A DNA stretch of 64,000 nucleotides, from NCBI RefSeq assembly GCF_000227135.1, contig NC_018263.1:549601-613600 (forward strand). The letters are read 5' to 3'. Under the pieces are notes generated by a model. That model was given only the letters and a program-made list of their open reading frames with translations, had not been told where the DNA came from and searched no databases. The position numbers and the translations under genes were made by a program. The stretch comes from Leishmania donovani (Eukaryota; Euglenozoa; Kinetoplastea; Trypanosomatida; Trypanosomatidae). Shown one piece after another: positions 10,530 through 19,664 of the stretch; within the stretch, counting starts at the first letter, position 1, and every line of letters starts with the position of its first letter.

Positions 10530-11221
10530 GTTGCACGGCGGTCAGAGGACAGGATAATGGCCAGTGATAAAGGGGGTGGTGGGAGGGGGGGGGGCGTGTT
10601 GGATCACAACCCGGCGCACCTGAATCAGCCAGAGCCACAAGCGCAAAGGAGGGAGTCAGCTGTGAGGTGGCGGTCACACGCTCAGCGCCGTCGCCTGCTG
10701 CACTCAGCTTTGATGTGAGGCTCGTTGGAAGACCGACGTGAGTGAAAGAGGGCACAAAGCAGCGCGGAAAGAGCGAAGGGAAATAGATTGACCGAAGCGT
10801 GCACGGAGAGAGCGGCAAAGAACACCGCTGCCTGTTCACGCGTCGTGTGGGCGCAGGGCCGCAGCAGGGAGAGAGAAAGAAAGCAGTGATGGCGACACCG
10901 TCACCCCCGTCTCCTTTCCACGTCCTATGTTGCTGCGTCGGCACACACTCCATCAGCCTACCTTCACCGTTTTTCATTTTTTCTTGTTTATTGCGCAGCT
11001 CTTCGAACGCTGTCGAAGAGCATGTGGCAAGGGGTTTGTGCACCCCCTGCACACGCGTGTGCGCTGAACGCCCTTCGAAAGCTTGTCTGAAGAATCGACA
11101 AGCACCGAGGCACGTGAATGTGCTGGAGAGACGGACAGATACCGAGGGACGCGACCGACACTCTGTCCCGCCAATGGTCGCGCATGAAACGCCCCCCCCG
11201 CCGAGAGCCTTCTCTGACTCG
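10530..11221. other. intergenic region
   Basis: No gene seen. Short purine-rich patches at about 10866-10882 on the plus strand are candidate pyrimidine tracts for trans-splicing of the kelch gene. A poly-G run lies at about 10583-10593. Confidence 0.4.
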
Positions 11222-12697
11222 CTAGTCTGAGGAGGAAGAAGGTGGACGTGGTGGTGCAGTGGTGAACCACAGAGAGCACTTGAGCATGAAAGTGAAGGGG
11301 AGCACCGGTGACTCCACAGCCTCTCGCGCTTTCACGTTGCTCACAGTCAGCTGCGCACCCGCTGCCGTGACATTCGCACTGTACGCATCGGCTCCTTCGT
11401 TCAGAGCGCGAATCACCTCCGCCATGAACACCTCAGCGCCCGTCGAGAAGGTAACCTCTGCAGTACTTTTCTCTCTAAGTGATGCCCGCAGCGCGGCGCT
11501 GTGGTCGAGGGCGAGCTGCAGCTCCTTGTGCACCCCGACGACGTACCGCATCTTCGACTTGCTCATCTGAAGCTCGTAACGTGCCATGCGCACCTCCGAC
11601 GGTGTCAGCGGTTGCCCGAGAGACGACATCCGTTCTTCTAGCGCCCGCAGTTCCGCCTCTACGCCCTCGGACACACGCTCCGAGGCAGCGTTCGAGAGCG
11701 GCGCAGACGGCATCTCACCGCGAATGACAAGATTGCTGTGACGCAGCACGTTCAGTTTCCGCTCGCCCACCGCCGCAGCCGCACCAGCGCCCGCAGAGGC
11801 GGAGATGCCCTCGAACGCTTGCAAGTCTTCAGGGGTGAGTCCCAAGGAGCGTGTCACGTCGAGAACGATCTTCGCAATCGCCGCCTTCTGCGCCTTCCAG
11901 CGTGCGTCTTCCTTGTCCAAGTAGGCGTCGAGTATGCGCACCTGTTCCGCCTCGTGCTCCGCTGCCCGGTTGCCAGCCGGTGTTAGCGTGTCCTGAGACT
12001 CGCCACCGAGCACCTCCGTCTCGAACGTGGACTCCAAGACGGTGACACATAGCCGCTCCGGATCGCGCCAAAAAGGAAGTGACCGCTCCGCAGCCGCGGG
12101 CGCGGAAGAGACAGCACCGCCGCCCGTGTCTCTAGCTACGCCACTGCTCACCTGCACCGTCGCCTCATGGAGGAGCGCTTGACGTGTCTTTTCCACTGCC
12201 TCCTCCACATCCTCGAGGCCAGCCACAGGGATGTCGCTCTGGGAGAAGTGCTCTGTACTCGCGGGCCCTTCAGGTGGCGTCGCAGCGTCGCTCGAATCCG
12301 CCTCCTCCGCTGCCACGACGCGCTGGACGGTGGTGGCGAGCACGCTGGCCAAGTCCGCCGCACGGGCGGAGTCGCCGTCGGCGAGAGCGATAGTGAGCTC
12401 GCGATGCAAACGCAGTGCGGGTGGATGGCGCTGAAAGACGCGCGTCAGCAGCTCCATTGGGTGCCGCGATGTTTGCTTATTCGCCGTATCACCGCTGCTA
12501 CTCGTGCTGTCGGTGGACGCTGCGCATAACGGCTTATCAGAAGAAGCGGCAGCAGCGAGCTCGGGCGCCAGCGCTGGGGTCTGATCCCCCACACGCGTGT
12601 TGGTGGACGCGCGTACGCACCTGACAGTGTGCGTCGAATGCGACTGCCGAAGCGCGACGTGGAACCGTAGATTCAGCGACCTCAGAAAACGCCGCAT
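11222..12697 (-). CDS. hypothetical protein with likely mitochondrial presequence
   Basis: A 491-residue protein from ATG 12697. The first 35 residues (MRRFLRSLNLRFHVALRQ, then Arg-rich without acidic residues) have the amphipathic Arg/Leu/Ser make-up of a mitochondrial targeting peptide. The middle is Ala/Glu-rich and helical (HRELTIALADGDSARAADL, DLEDVEEAVEKTRQALLHE-like segments). A central helical block has EARWKAQ-type charged repeats, and a second helical block near residues 350-430 contains EAELRALEERMSSL and ELQMSKSKMRYVVGVHKEL. The last 60 residues are more hydrophobic (ESPVLPFTFMLKCSLW). I recognise no named domain. The helical build and presequence would suit a kinetoplastid-specific mitochondrial assembly or ribosomal factor, but that is inference only. 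Confidence 0.75.
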   Translation of the reverse strand: MRRFLRSLNLRFHVALRQSHSTHTVRCVRASTNTRVGDQTPALAPELAAAASSDKPLCAASTDSTSSSGDTANKQTSRHPMELLTRVFQRHPPALRLHRELTIALADGDSARAADLASVLATTVQRVVAAEEADSSDAATPPEGPASTEHFSQSDIPVAGLEDVEEAVEKTRQALLHEATVQVSSGVARDTGGGAVSSAPAAAERSLPFWRDPERLCVTVLESTFETEVLGGESQDTLTPAGNRAAEHEAEQVRILDAYLDKEDARWKAQKAAIAKIVLDVTRSLGLTPEDLQAFEGISASAGAGAAAAVGERKLNVLRHSNLVIRGEMPSAPLSNAASERVSEGVEAELRALEERMSSLGQPLTPSEVRMARYELQMSKSKMRYVVGVHKELQLALDHSAALRASLREKSTAEVTFSTGAEVFMAEVIRALNEGADAYSANVTAAGAQLTVSNVKAREAVESPVLPFTFMLKCSLWFTTAPPRPPSSSSD

Positions 12698-14421
12698 GAT
12701 CGCTCTCCTCTATCGGCAATCAGGGAGCATGACCCAGAAGTGAAAATAAGGAAGAGGGGTGCACGAAGCGGATAAGAAAAACGCATTTACAACGCATGAC
12801 AGCGGCACGTCAGCGCAGCCCAAGCTGCAGCTCATGTGACAGATTGGCGACTATGATAGGGTGCTGTGCCTCGCTTACGACGTAACGAGTAAGGGGGACA
12901 CGGACTTGAATACACTGGCTCGTGTGCCCTCGTCAGATGAGACGGGTCATGCCACGACGGCAAAAAAAAAAGTACCACTGCGGTGAGTTCGCACAATGAG
13001 AGCAATGATGGTGTTGCGAGTCGGCGCAACGCTATCACACAGGTGCGTGGCACCAGACCGGAGCGAGTACCATGCCTTTGCGCTCCAAGGAGACTGGTGC
13101 CGCGGTGGATCCGTCCTTTAAAGTTTGCTGCATTGGGGTTCTCATCGCATCGAAGTGTAACAACCAACAGACCCACAAGGAGAAGCACGAATACCATTGT
13201 GCACGCATGGGAGCAGAGACACACCACAGCACAGCATGTTGCAGAAGCAGCACATCCCTTTGCATGGCCCCTCTTACTCTCTCGCGCCCTCCTCAGCCAT
13301 AGTTGAAAGGTGCGGGGAGAGACGGCAATGCACGACAAGGCAGACAAAAAAAAAGAGGCGGCGGCAGTTTGCCAGCGTCTCGCTACAGAAGCGAGATGCG
13401 CAAGGGCTCAGCCAACGGATCACCTCAGCATCGTGGACACAGCAGCAGTAGTGCGTGACAGCTCTTTCGGACCCCATCCGCTTTCTTCTTTCTTCCCACA
13501 GCCGCCATGTCTGTCTCCATCCCTTTGCTGCCTTGTGTGTGTCTCACTGGCACATGCAGACAAGGCAAGAGTGGGCACGACAGAACACACAGAGGGAGAG
13601 GGGCAGTCCACAACGATGTTCAAGCAGCTTCGTCGCAGCATACTGCGAGTGATTCGCTCTTTCCCCTCACCATACGCCCCTGTGTGCAACACCGATACAA
13701 GTCTATGTCGGAGCGCATGCTTCACAAGGCTGCGGCCCCTCCCTCCCTCTCGTGTCGACGACAGACCTCCAAACAAAAAAGACGAAAAAAAAAATGGAAT
13801 AGGAGGTGAACCTGGCACGCAAGAGAGGAACAGCAGAAAGAGAACACGAGGTAGGTGGTGAGAGAGCCTGTCCGTGCGCCTGCGTGGTCGCACTTTTGTG
13901 CGCGTGGTGAGTTGCAGTCTCGACATGTTTCTGTACGGAGTCACGCAAAAGCCACTGTTCTAGTCCCCGCTCATGTACCAGATCGAGCTTCGTCAGTTTG
14001 GCACCTGCAGGATGCAGCCAAACATCTATGTAAATAGAAACACAGCAACGCCACTGCAAGGGACAGACGACTCGAAAACCATCCAAACGATCTAGCGGAC
14101 ATGCTGAGGAGACAAGGAGCATCAGCTTCTTGACGCACCCCTGAAGCACATACAAACAAGCCGTCACACAAGTAAAGAAAGGGAGCATCAGAGTGATATG
14201 TAGTGAGAGCAGCTCAAAAAAACAACAAGTGCATGTGCGACGATTCTGCCTCCAACACCCGATGCGTATGCCGCTGCTTCCGCACGCAGACACGGGCGCA
14301 GACAACAGCAAAGCCCCCTTCCCCGCCCCTCGGCACGTGGCATGCATGCGAGTGTAGTACACCCTGCGCCGGGCGCTCCTTGTAGCTGCGCGCAGCGAAT
14401 AGCCTGTCGGCAATCGGCGCA
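12698..14421. other. intergenic region
   Basis: No supported gene. An open frame at 13703-14422 on the minus strand has cysteine-rich, low-complexity content and no domain, and I regard it as chance. A-runs at about 12961-12970, 13347-13355 and 13784-13793 and purine-rich patches are the only notable structure. Confidence 0.4.
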
Positions 14422-17400
14422 CTACACAACCAGTGACTTCATGAAGCGCTCGGCGAGCGATGGGTCGAGCTCGACGCGGCGCCGAAAATGGTGGTCGCTC
14501 ACCATACGACTGCGCAGGATGCTGAGGCGCGCTTCACGGTCGCGCTCGTCGCGTAGCGTCTCTCCACGCACCTTGGCCTGCATTCCTTTGTGGTACAGCT
14601 CCTCGAACCGGTCCGCCTTGCGGTGGCGCTGCGCACGGTCGGTGCCGGCGCTCAAGTGTTTGGCATCATTCGCGCCACCGCCGCCCTTGCTGCGCGTCTG
14701 TTCACGCCCGGCAATGCCGGCTGAGGCTGGGAACTCATTGATGGTAGGCTGAAAAGTGCACTTCTTCAGCTCCAACACCTTCTTTTGCGCCTCTAGTTTA
14801 GCCTTCGAGATATAGCCGTGCTTCCAGAGCCGCTCGGCCTGCATATTTCTTTCCGCTGGCGACAGCACGCGACCTCGCAGCACCTTCTTCTCGTAGCCTT
14901 CCGGGTCCTCTTCGCGCAGCTTCTCCAGCTCCGCGCGGGCTTCGTCTTCCAACTGAGCTGGCGTCTTTGGTCGCCTCTTTGACGAGGCACGTGCCCGGGA
15001 TCGTTCGAGCTGAATCTGGCCCGCCAAGCGTGCGATCAGGAGCTCCTCTGCCTGCTGCCGTTGGCGCTTCTCTACCGATTGCTTCCTCATCGCCTCCTTC
15101 TTCTGCTTCACGATGGCGGCGGTTTCGTAGAGGCGGTTGCACAGCTCCTGCGACTCGGCCGTGCTCATGCGGCTACGTGCCGTCGACGCCCGCTGACTGG
15201 ACACGCCGGTAGTGTTGACGCTGGCACGCCTGTCACGGTTGCCCTCTCCCGCACTCTTGCAATCGCTGCCTTCGACGGCGACGTTTGAGGAGCGACGCGG
15301 ACTCGAGTTCTGGTACAGGCGAACAAACACCCCGTTTGGACTTGTCAGCATCTCCTCCTGCTTGCGCAGCCGCTCTTCCTTCCGCGCGATGTCCTCCTTC
15401 AGCGAGCCGGAGACGATTCGGTCGCGAATCCGTTCAAGGAGGTTTAGCTGGAACACTTTATTGCGTCGCTCGTCACGGTCGCGGCGGTTGTTCAGATGGT
15501 AGAGCCGCTCAAACGGACTACGCATCATCACTCGCTCCCGCTCTGCATCTTCGTCGGCGATCTGTTTCTCCAGCGCATCCAGCTTCCACTCCACCTCGCC
15601 CAGCAGCTCCTTCTCCGGAAGAGAGATGGAAGCCACAGAGGACGCAAGGCTCTGTGACGCTCGCCGCAATGGTGTTGCCTGTTTGCCGCTTGCCGCGCTC
15701 CGGGCTCGGTGCCTGCGAACGGGCGAGGATGCCGAAGGCGGGAGTGACTGATACCGCACCTCGCCTGACAGTGCGTCCGAAGGCAAATCAGGGCGATAGA
15801 TGCCACAACGCGAAAGGAGAGGGCTCTCACGAGCCGGCGGAGCAGCCAGACGGGGACTGTGGCAGCTTTGCAGGCACCGAGAAGAGCCGCAGCCACCGCT
15901 ATCGAGCGAATAGCCTTTCCGTGGCGCGTTCAAGTAGTAGTAGTCAGGCTCCCACTCAGCGCCACGACGGCGATGATCGCGGGCCGCAGTGCCATCGCGG
16001 CGGTGCATCGATCCACCTCCTCGAAGCTCGGACGCCCGGCGATTTCCGTAGTCGTACCTTAGAAGTTCTTGCCGGCATATTGTTTGCCCTGGTCTGCTAT
16101 CGGCGTAACGCGCCTTTGAGCGAGGCGACAGTTCAGTATCGACTCGGCGGCCCCTAGTACTGCTCCTGCGGTCATTGACGTGGGAGGAGGTAAGCAGTTC
16201 CTCCTTGTCCTCGACGTCATCGCCGCTGAAGACGGAGCTGGCGGCTGAGCGTGCGCTTTGCACGGCCGCCGCCCCGTACCCGTCGTCCCCACCCTCGCGG
16301 CTGCTGCGACGGCGAAACCGCTCCGTGAGGCCACCGAATCGCTCATGAGAAGTGACAGCGGCTGCAGCGTACACGTCGTTATCTGTGTAGTCGTCGTAGG
16401 AGACGCGGTGGAGCGGCACGTGATCCGCGCACAAGTGCAGCGGCGCCTCCGCGCTACTTTCTGAGCGGCAGTGGCACCGATGATGTGGAGGTGCCTCACC
16501 GCTGCGGCGCCGGCGGTGTGGCCGAGGCCAGTCAAAGTCCCCCTCGCGGTTGTGCTGCCACAGCTCCATCAAACACTCGTGCGCCAGCGCGCCGCCGTGC
16601 AAGCTTTCGACGGTCAGGCGCCGGGAGCCATGGCGGCGCACCGGTGACCGTGACGACAAATGATGGTGCCCCTCTCGCGACAGTTCTCTACCTCGGCAGC
16701 GATCCGTGCGCGAGGGACCAGAATGCGCCCTTCGCGAATGCTCATTGGCCGCCCCACGGCGTGCGCGACTGCTGCGACCCCTCTCGCCAGTGTCTGATGT
16801 GACGCCTTTGTGGTTACGAGATGCGCCATGCCCTACTACTCGCTCTGGTGTGCTGATTGACCGCCGATCCTCATCATCTTCTGTGTCCTCGGCCGGGGTG
16901 GGACGAAGCCGACGGTCGCCATGGCGTTCGCGATTCGGAAAGCGCTCTGCGCTCTCCTCGCCGACGGAGTTCACAGAGCCGCGAGACTCGGGGTGACTAA
17001 GACTGCCCCCGCTGCTGCTGATGCGAGAGGATGGCGACGGGGAGGCGACCAAATCATGATCTCTAGAAGAGGCAAGTTGCTGCTCTGCTCGAGGGGTGTT
17101 TGCCTTCCGCTCCAATGCTGATGACGTTCCCGGATGGCCTCTCGAGGCACGGGCAGCACTCGCTTGCTGTGAAGGCACGGTAACTTTGGCTCCACGGCGC
17201 GCACGGCTGCCCCTCGGTGCAGGGTGGGCAGACGGCACCGCAGGCGTGGCACGGCTCGTGGATTTGCCCGCTTTTTCCACGCGTTTGTCAGTTGCCTCCT
17301 TTTTGGATATCGATGAGGCAAGCTTAGATGAGCCAGGCGTTGGATTCTTAGACGCCTTTGACGGTTCGCGCTCATCCTGCGGTGCTTCATCCGCCGCTGC

Positions 17401-18024
17401 CGCCACTGCCGGCGGCTCCTCCGCCTGCTCATCTTCCTCGATGTGGAGGTCAAACGACGAGTCACTCGTGAGATCGACAACAGCAGCAGCGTCCTGGGCA
17501 ACCTCGTCGTATTTCGTCTGCGGCTTCGGCGCAGCAACGTTGCCAGACTTGTCTTTCTTCGCAACACAAGGGGAGCGACTAAGCGGTGAAACTTCACCGC
17601 TCATGACGCGGTCAGAAGACGCGTCACCGCTGGCGAACAGGATAGAGGTCCCGGTGGTGCTGTCGGCCCCCGAGAACACGATAGAGGTGCTGGACGCGGC
17701 AGAACGCCCAGACGGCCTTTGTGTGGGCGCTGCAGTCGATTCATCCACCTTTGGCGACATTGACGGCTTCATTCTCTGGATAGAGGGAGTAGGAATGCTT
17801 ACTTGGTCCTGCTCATCGCTTCCCCGTGCAGCAGAAGGAGCTCGGCGAAAAGGAACAGGTGTCCTGGAGCGCGAGAAGGGGGTGCCTGCGGTGCATGCCG
17901 AAGTTGAAGCATCCTGTGCCGATGATTTCCCCGCATGCACCGACTGCTCCGAAGCAGCACGCTGGGAGGAGACGCCAGACCCCGGCACCGGTACAACCAT
18001 CGACAACTCCTCCTCGTCTTCCAT
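14422..18024 (-). CDS. large basic coiled-coil protein with repeated Leu-Tyr motifs, probable cytoskeletal/flagellar protein
   Basis: A 1200-residue protein from ATG 18024 (MEDEEELSMVV). Residues 1 to about 780 are disordered: Ser/Pro/Thr-rich, then a long Arg/Ser/His-rich part. From about 790 the protein becomes helical and highly charged (LGEVEWKLDALEKQI). A motif of hydrophobic-x-x-Leu-Tyr followed by basic residues occurs four times: FERLYHLNNRRDRDERRNK near 835, FVRLYQ near 900, CNRLYETAAIVKQKKEAMRK near 960, and FEELYHKGMQAKVRGE near 1137. A long Lys/Arg/Glu coiled coil leads to KKCTFQPTINEFP near 1083. Pairs of 'LY...K' and 'TF.P.I' motifs are common in trypanosomatid flagellar and basal-body proteins; I know this as a general pattern, not a named family. 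The 3' end has the sequence of a conserved short tail (DPSLAERFMKSLVV). Function unassigned. Confidence 0.8.
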   Translation of the reverse strand: MEDEEELSMVVPVPGSGVSSQRAASEQSVHAGKSSAQDASTSACTAGTPFSRSRTPVPFRRAPSAARGSDEQDQVSIPTPSIQRMKPSMSPKVDESTAAPTQRPSGRSAASSTSIVFSGADSTTGTSILFASGDASSDRVMSGEVSPLSRSPCVAKKDKSGNVAAPKPQTKYDEVAQDAAAVVDLTSDSSFDLHIEEDEQAEEPPAVAAAADEAPQDEREPSKASKNPTPGSSKLASSISKKEATDKRVEKAGKSTSRATPAVPSAHPAPRGSRARRGAKVTVPSQQASAARASRGHPGTSSALERKANTPRAEQQLASSRDHDLVASPSPSSRISSSGGSLSHPESRGSVNSVGEESAERFPNRERHGDRRLRPTPAEDTEDDEDRRSISTPERVVGHGASRNHKGVTSDTGERGRSSRARRGAANEHSRRAHSGPSRTDRCRGRELSREGHHHLSSRSPVRRHGSRRLTVESLHGGALAHECLMELWQHNREGDFDWPRPHRRRRSGEAPPHHRCHCRSESSAEAPLHLCADHVPLHRVSYDDYTDNDVYAAAAVTSHERFGGLTERFRRRSSREGGDDGYGAAAVQSARSAASSVFSGDDVEDKEELLTSSHVNDRRSSTRGRRVDTELSPRSKARYADSRPGQTICRQELLRYDYGNRRASELRGGGSMHRRDGTAARDHRRRGAEWEPDYYYLNAPRKGYSLDSGGCGSSRCLQSCHSPRLAAPPARESPLLSRCGIYRPDLPSDALSGEVRYQSLPPSASSPVRRHRARSAASGKQATPLRRASQSLASSVASISLPEKELLGEVEWKLDALEKQIADEDAERERVMMRSPFERLYHLNNRRDRDERRNKVFQLNLLERIRDRIVSGSLKEDIARKEERLRKQEEMLTSPNGVFVRLYQNSSPRRSSNVAVEGSDCKSAGEGNRDRRASVNTTGVSSQRASTARSRMSTAESQELCNRLYETAAIVKQKKEAMRKQSVEKRQRQQAEELLIARLAGQIQLERSRARASSKRRPKTPAQLEDEARAELEKLREEDPEGYEKKVLRGRVLSPAERNMQAERLWKHGYISKAKLEAQKKVLELKKCTFQPTINEFPASAGIAGREQTRSKGGGGANDAKHLSAGTDRAQRHRKADRFEELYHKGMQAKVRGETLRDERDREARLSILRSRMVSDHHFRRRVELDPSLAERFMKSLVV

Positions 18025-18469
18025 CGGCTTTCTTGCCTTTTCAGTGGGGTTCGTGATTCTCGAGCCGATTTTGCCGTGGTGAGCGGCGTCTGAAATGGCT
18101 GAAAGTTGACAGAGAAGGATGTCGACTACGAATCCGTGTAACGGTGGAATTATGTGCGGTTCTTTGAATCTATCGAGTCGATCGTGACGTGCGCAATGGA
18201 GACGCCGTAGGAAAAAGGTCCGTCCACAACGCGCACAACGAAAACTTCAAGTAGACCCGGCCGCCCCAGCAGCCGCACCCCATCGCACATGTGCACAGAA
18301 CAACGAAGAAAAAAAGCGAATGGTACGCCTCGCCTCTTTCCCTTCTTCTTGTTTGTGTATGTGTGTACTGCTAATGTGTTCAGTTCATACATCAGCAATT
18401 CGTGCGAAAGCGCGAGGCAAAATACAGGGATCAACAGATGTGCACGTGAGAGACAGGGAAGGAGGGAGA
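18025..18469. other. intergenic region
   Basis: No gene seen. The purine-rich run near 18452-18472 on the plus strand could be the pyrimidine tract for the 18024 gene. The family A repeat begins at its right end. Confidence 0.4.
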
Positions 18470-19122
18470 GATGATAAACATGATAAGCTGCTTTATAGCG
18501 TTTTTTTTCGTCTCCTTTACCTAGTCTGTTGCCTGCCATACAGCAAGGTGTTCAGCCTACATTCAGCCCCCCCGCCCTCGGCCGGTCACAGGCACAGCGC
18601 ATGGGGAGATGCAGCGGTAGGGCAAGCCCTGCAGCCGTGCGCCGACCCAGTCACCCGGGCACCGCCGCTGCGTCGAACAGTGCTCATACACACACACGCT
18701 CACACAGCAGCGGCCGTTGCGCCGGTCGCCACCCGGTGCACCCGCCACGGGGCCGGGCTCGGGCACCCCCACACCAGTGGGCAGTGTGAGGGCGGGGGCG
18801 CGATGCCTTTCGAGCCACCTCCACACTCCGCCCATCACATGAACGGCACGGACGCGTTCGCTGGCCGCAGGGCGCGGCGACGCCACGCTCACCAGGACAC
18901 GGCCGCCCGGCATCAGCGGGGATGCATTGCTGTGGCTCCGCTACGCCGTAGGCGCTTGGCTCGGCCACCACCAGAGGCGGCTCCGCAGTGGCAGGGGATA
19001 GGGGCGAGGGGCTGCTTGGCTTTTTCCGCACGCAATGCATGGGGGCGCTGGACCCTGCGACACCACGCACTGAGGTGTCGCCCCGTCCTCATGGAGAGTC
19101 GGCACGCAGCTGGAAAAAAAAA
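18470..19122 (+). repeat. family A dispersed repeat, copy A1 (only copy without an assembly gap besides A4)
   Basis: A complete-looking copy of about 0.65 kb. It opens with an A/T-rich leader (ATGATAAgCATGATAAGCTG-like, with a T-run at about 18501-18508), then a GC-rich body beginning CTGCCATACAGCAAGGTG at about 18533, and ends GGCACGCAGCTGG plus nine A at 19114-19122. An internal (CA)n patch near 18684-18708 varies in length between copies. It lies between the XRN stop and the next gene's start, hence in the probable 3' UTR or spacer of the XRN gene, in the orientation opposite to transcription. The A-tail and dispersed near-identical copies suggest a short retroposon; Leishmania SIDER elements are the obvious comparison, but I cannot confirm the family. 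All three forward frames are largely open because of high GC, which is not evidence of coding. Confidence 0.75.
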
Positions 19123-19664
19123 TAGGGAGGGGCGGTATGAAGATTGTTTCACAACGGACATCGTCGGTAGGGCAGCAGCCCGAAACACAGTCCACAAAGC
19201 GAGAGTCGAGAAAGTGGAGAGCGCACCGGTGGTGCGACGACCGCAGCAAAAGGGCATTCGGGTGAGTGCGACCTTAGTTCCCCTCTCCACACATCTGCTC
19301 TGCTGACGTTGAATGAGCACATGTGGAAGGTAACAGTTGCGGCGCAAGCAATGAAAACGGTCACGCGCCCCGGTGCATGTCTTCTCTCTGCAATGCCAAA
19401 AAAACAGAGAAGACTTTCGTCACCAAGCCACACGCACACGCTCAGCCACCCCTGCGTCAAGGGGCGGCGTGGAACGCATGCCACCAAGATCTCACATCTG
19501 GGCCACACACAGTCGTCGCCCTCTTCACCTTGCAATGGGAGAGAGGACATCTTGTGTTTTCCTGTCCGTTTCCGCGTTAAACGATCGCCATTAACGTGTA
19601 GTTAAAACACAAAGCAAGACGCGACACGCATGCCTCTTGGAGTGGTGCGAGCCGCTGCACTGCT
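19123..19664. other. intergenic region, 3' side of XRN gene
   Basis: No gene seen. No marked simple repeat; likely 3' UTR of the XRN gene on the minus strand. Confidence 0.4.

Noticed and set aside
13703..14422. Minus-strand open frame of 239 codons after the 1200-residue gene
   Set aside because: Cys-rich, no domain, lies in the probable 3' UTR, and reads through irregular sequence; no support beyond length.
17096..18082. Plus-strand open frame of 328 codons
   Set aside because: It is the antisense of the 1200-residue gene; the minus-strand frame has coiled-coil structure and the right direction, while this one has no domain.
18320..19306. Long forward open frame through family A copy A1
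   Set aside because: Several frames on both strands are open in this GC-rich repeat; composition (Arg, His, Pro, Ala) is that of chance translation.
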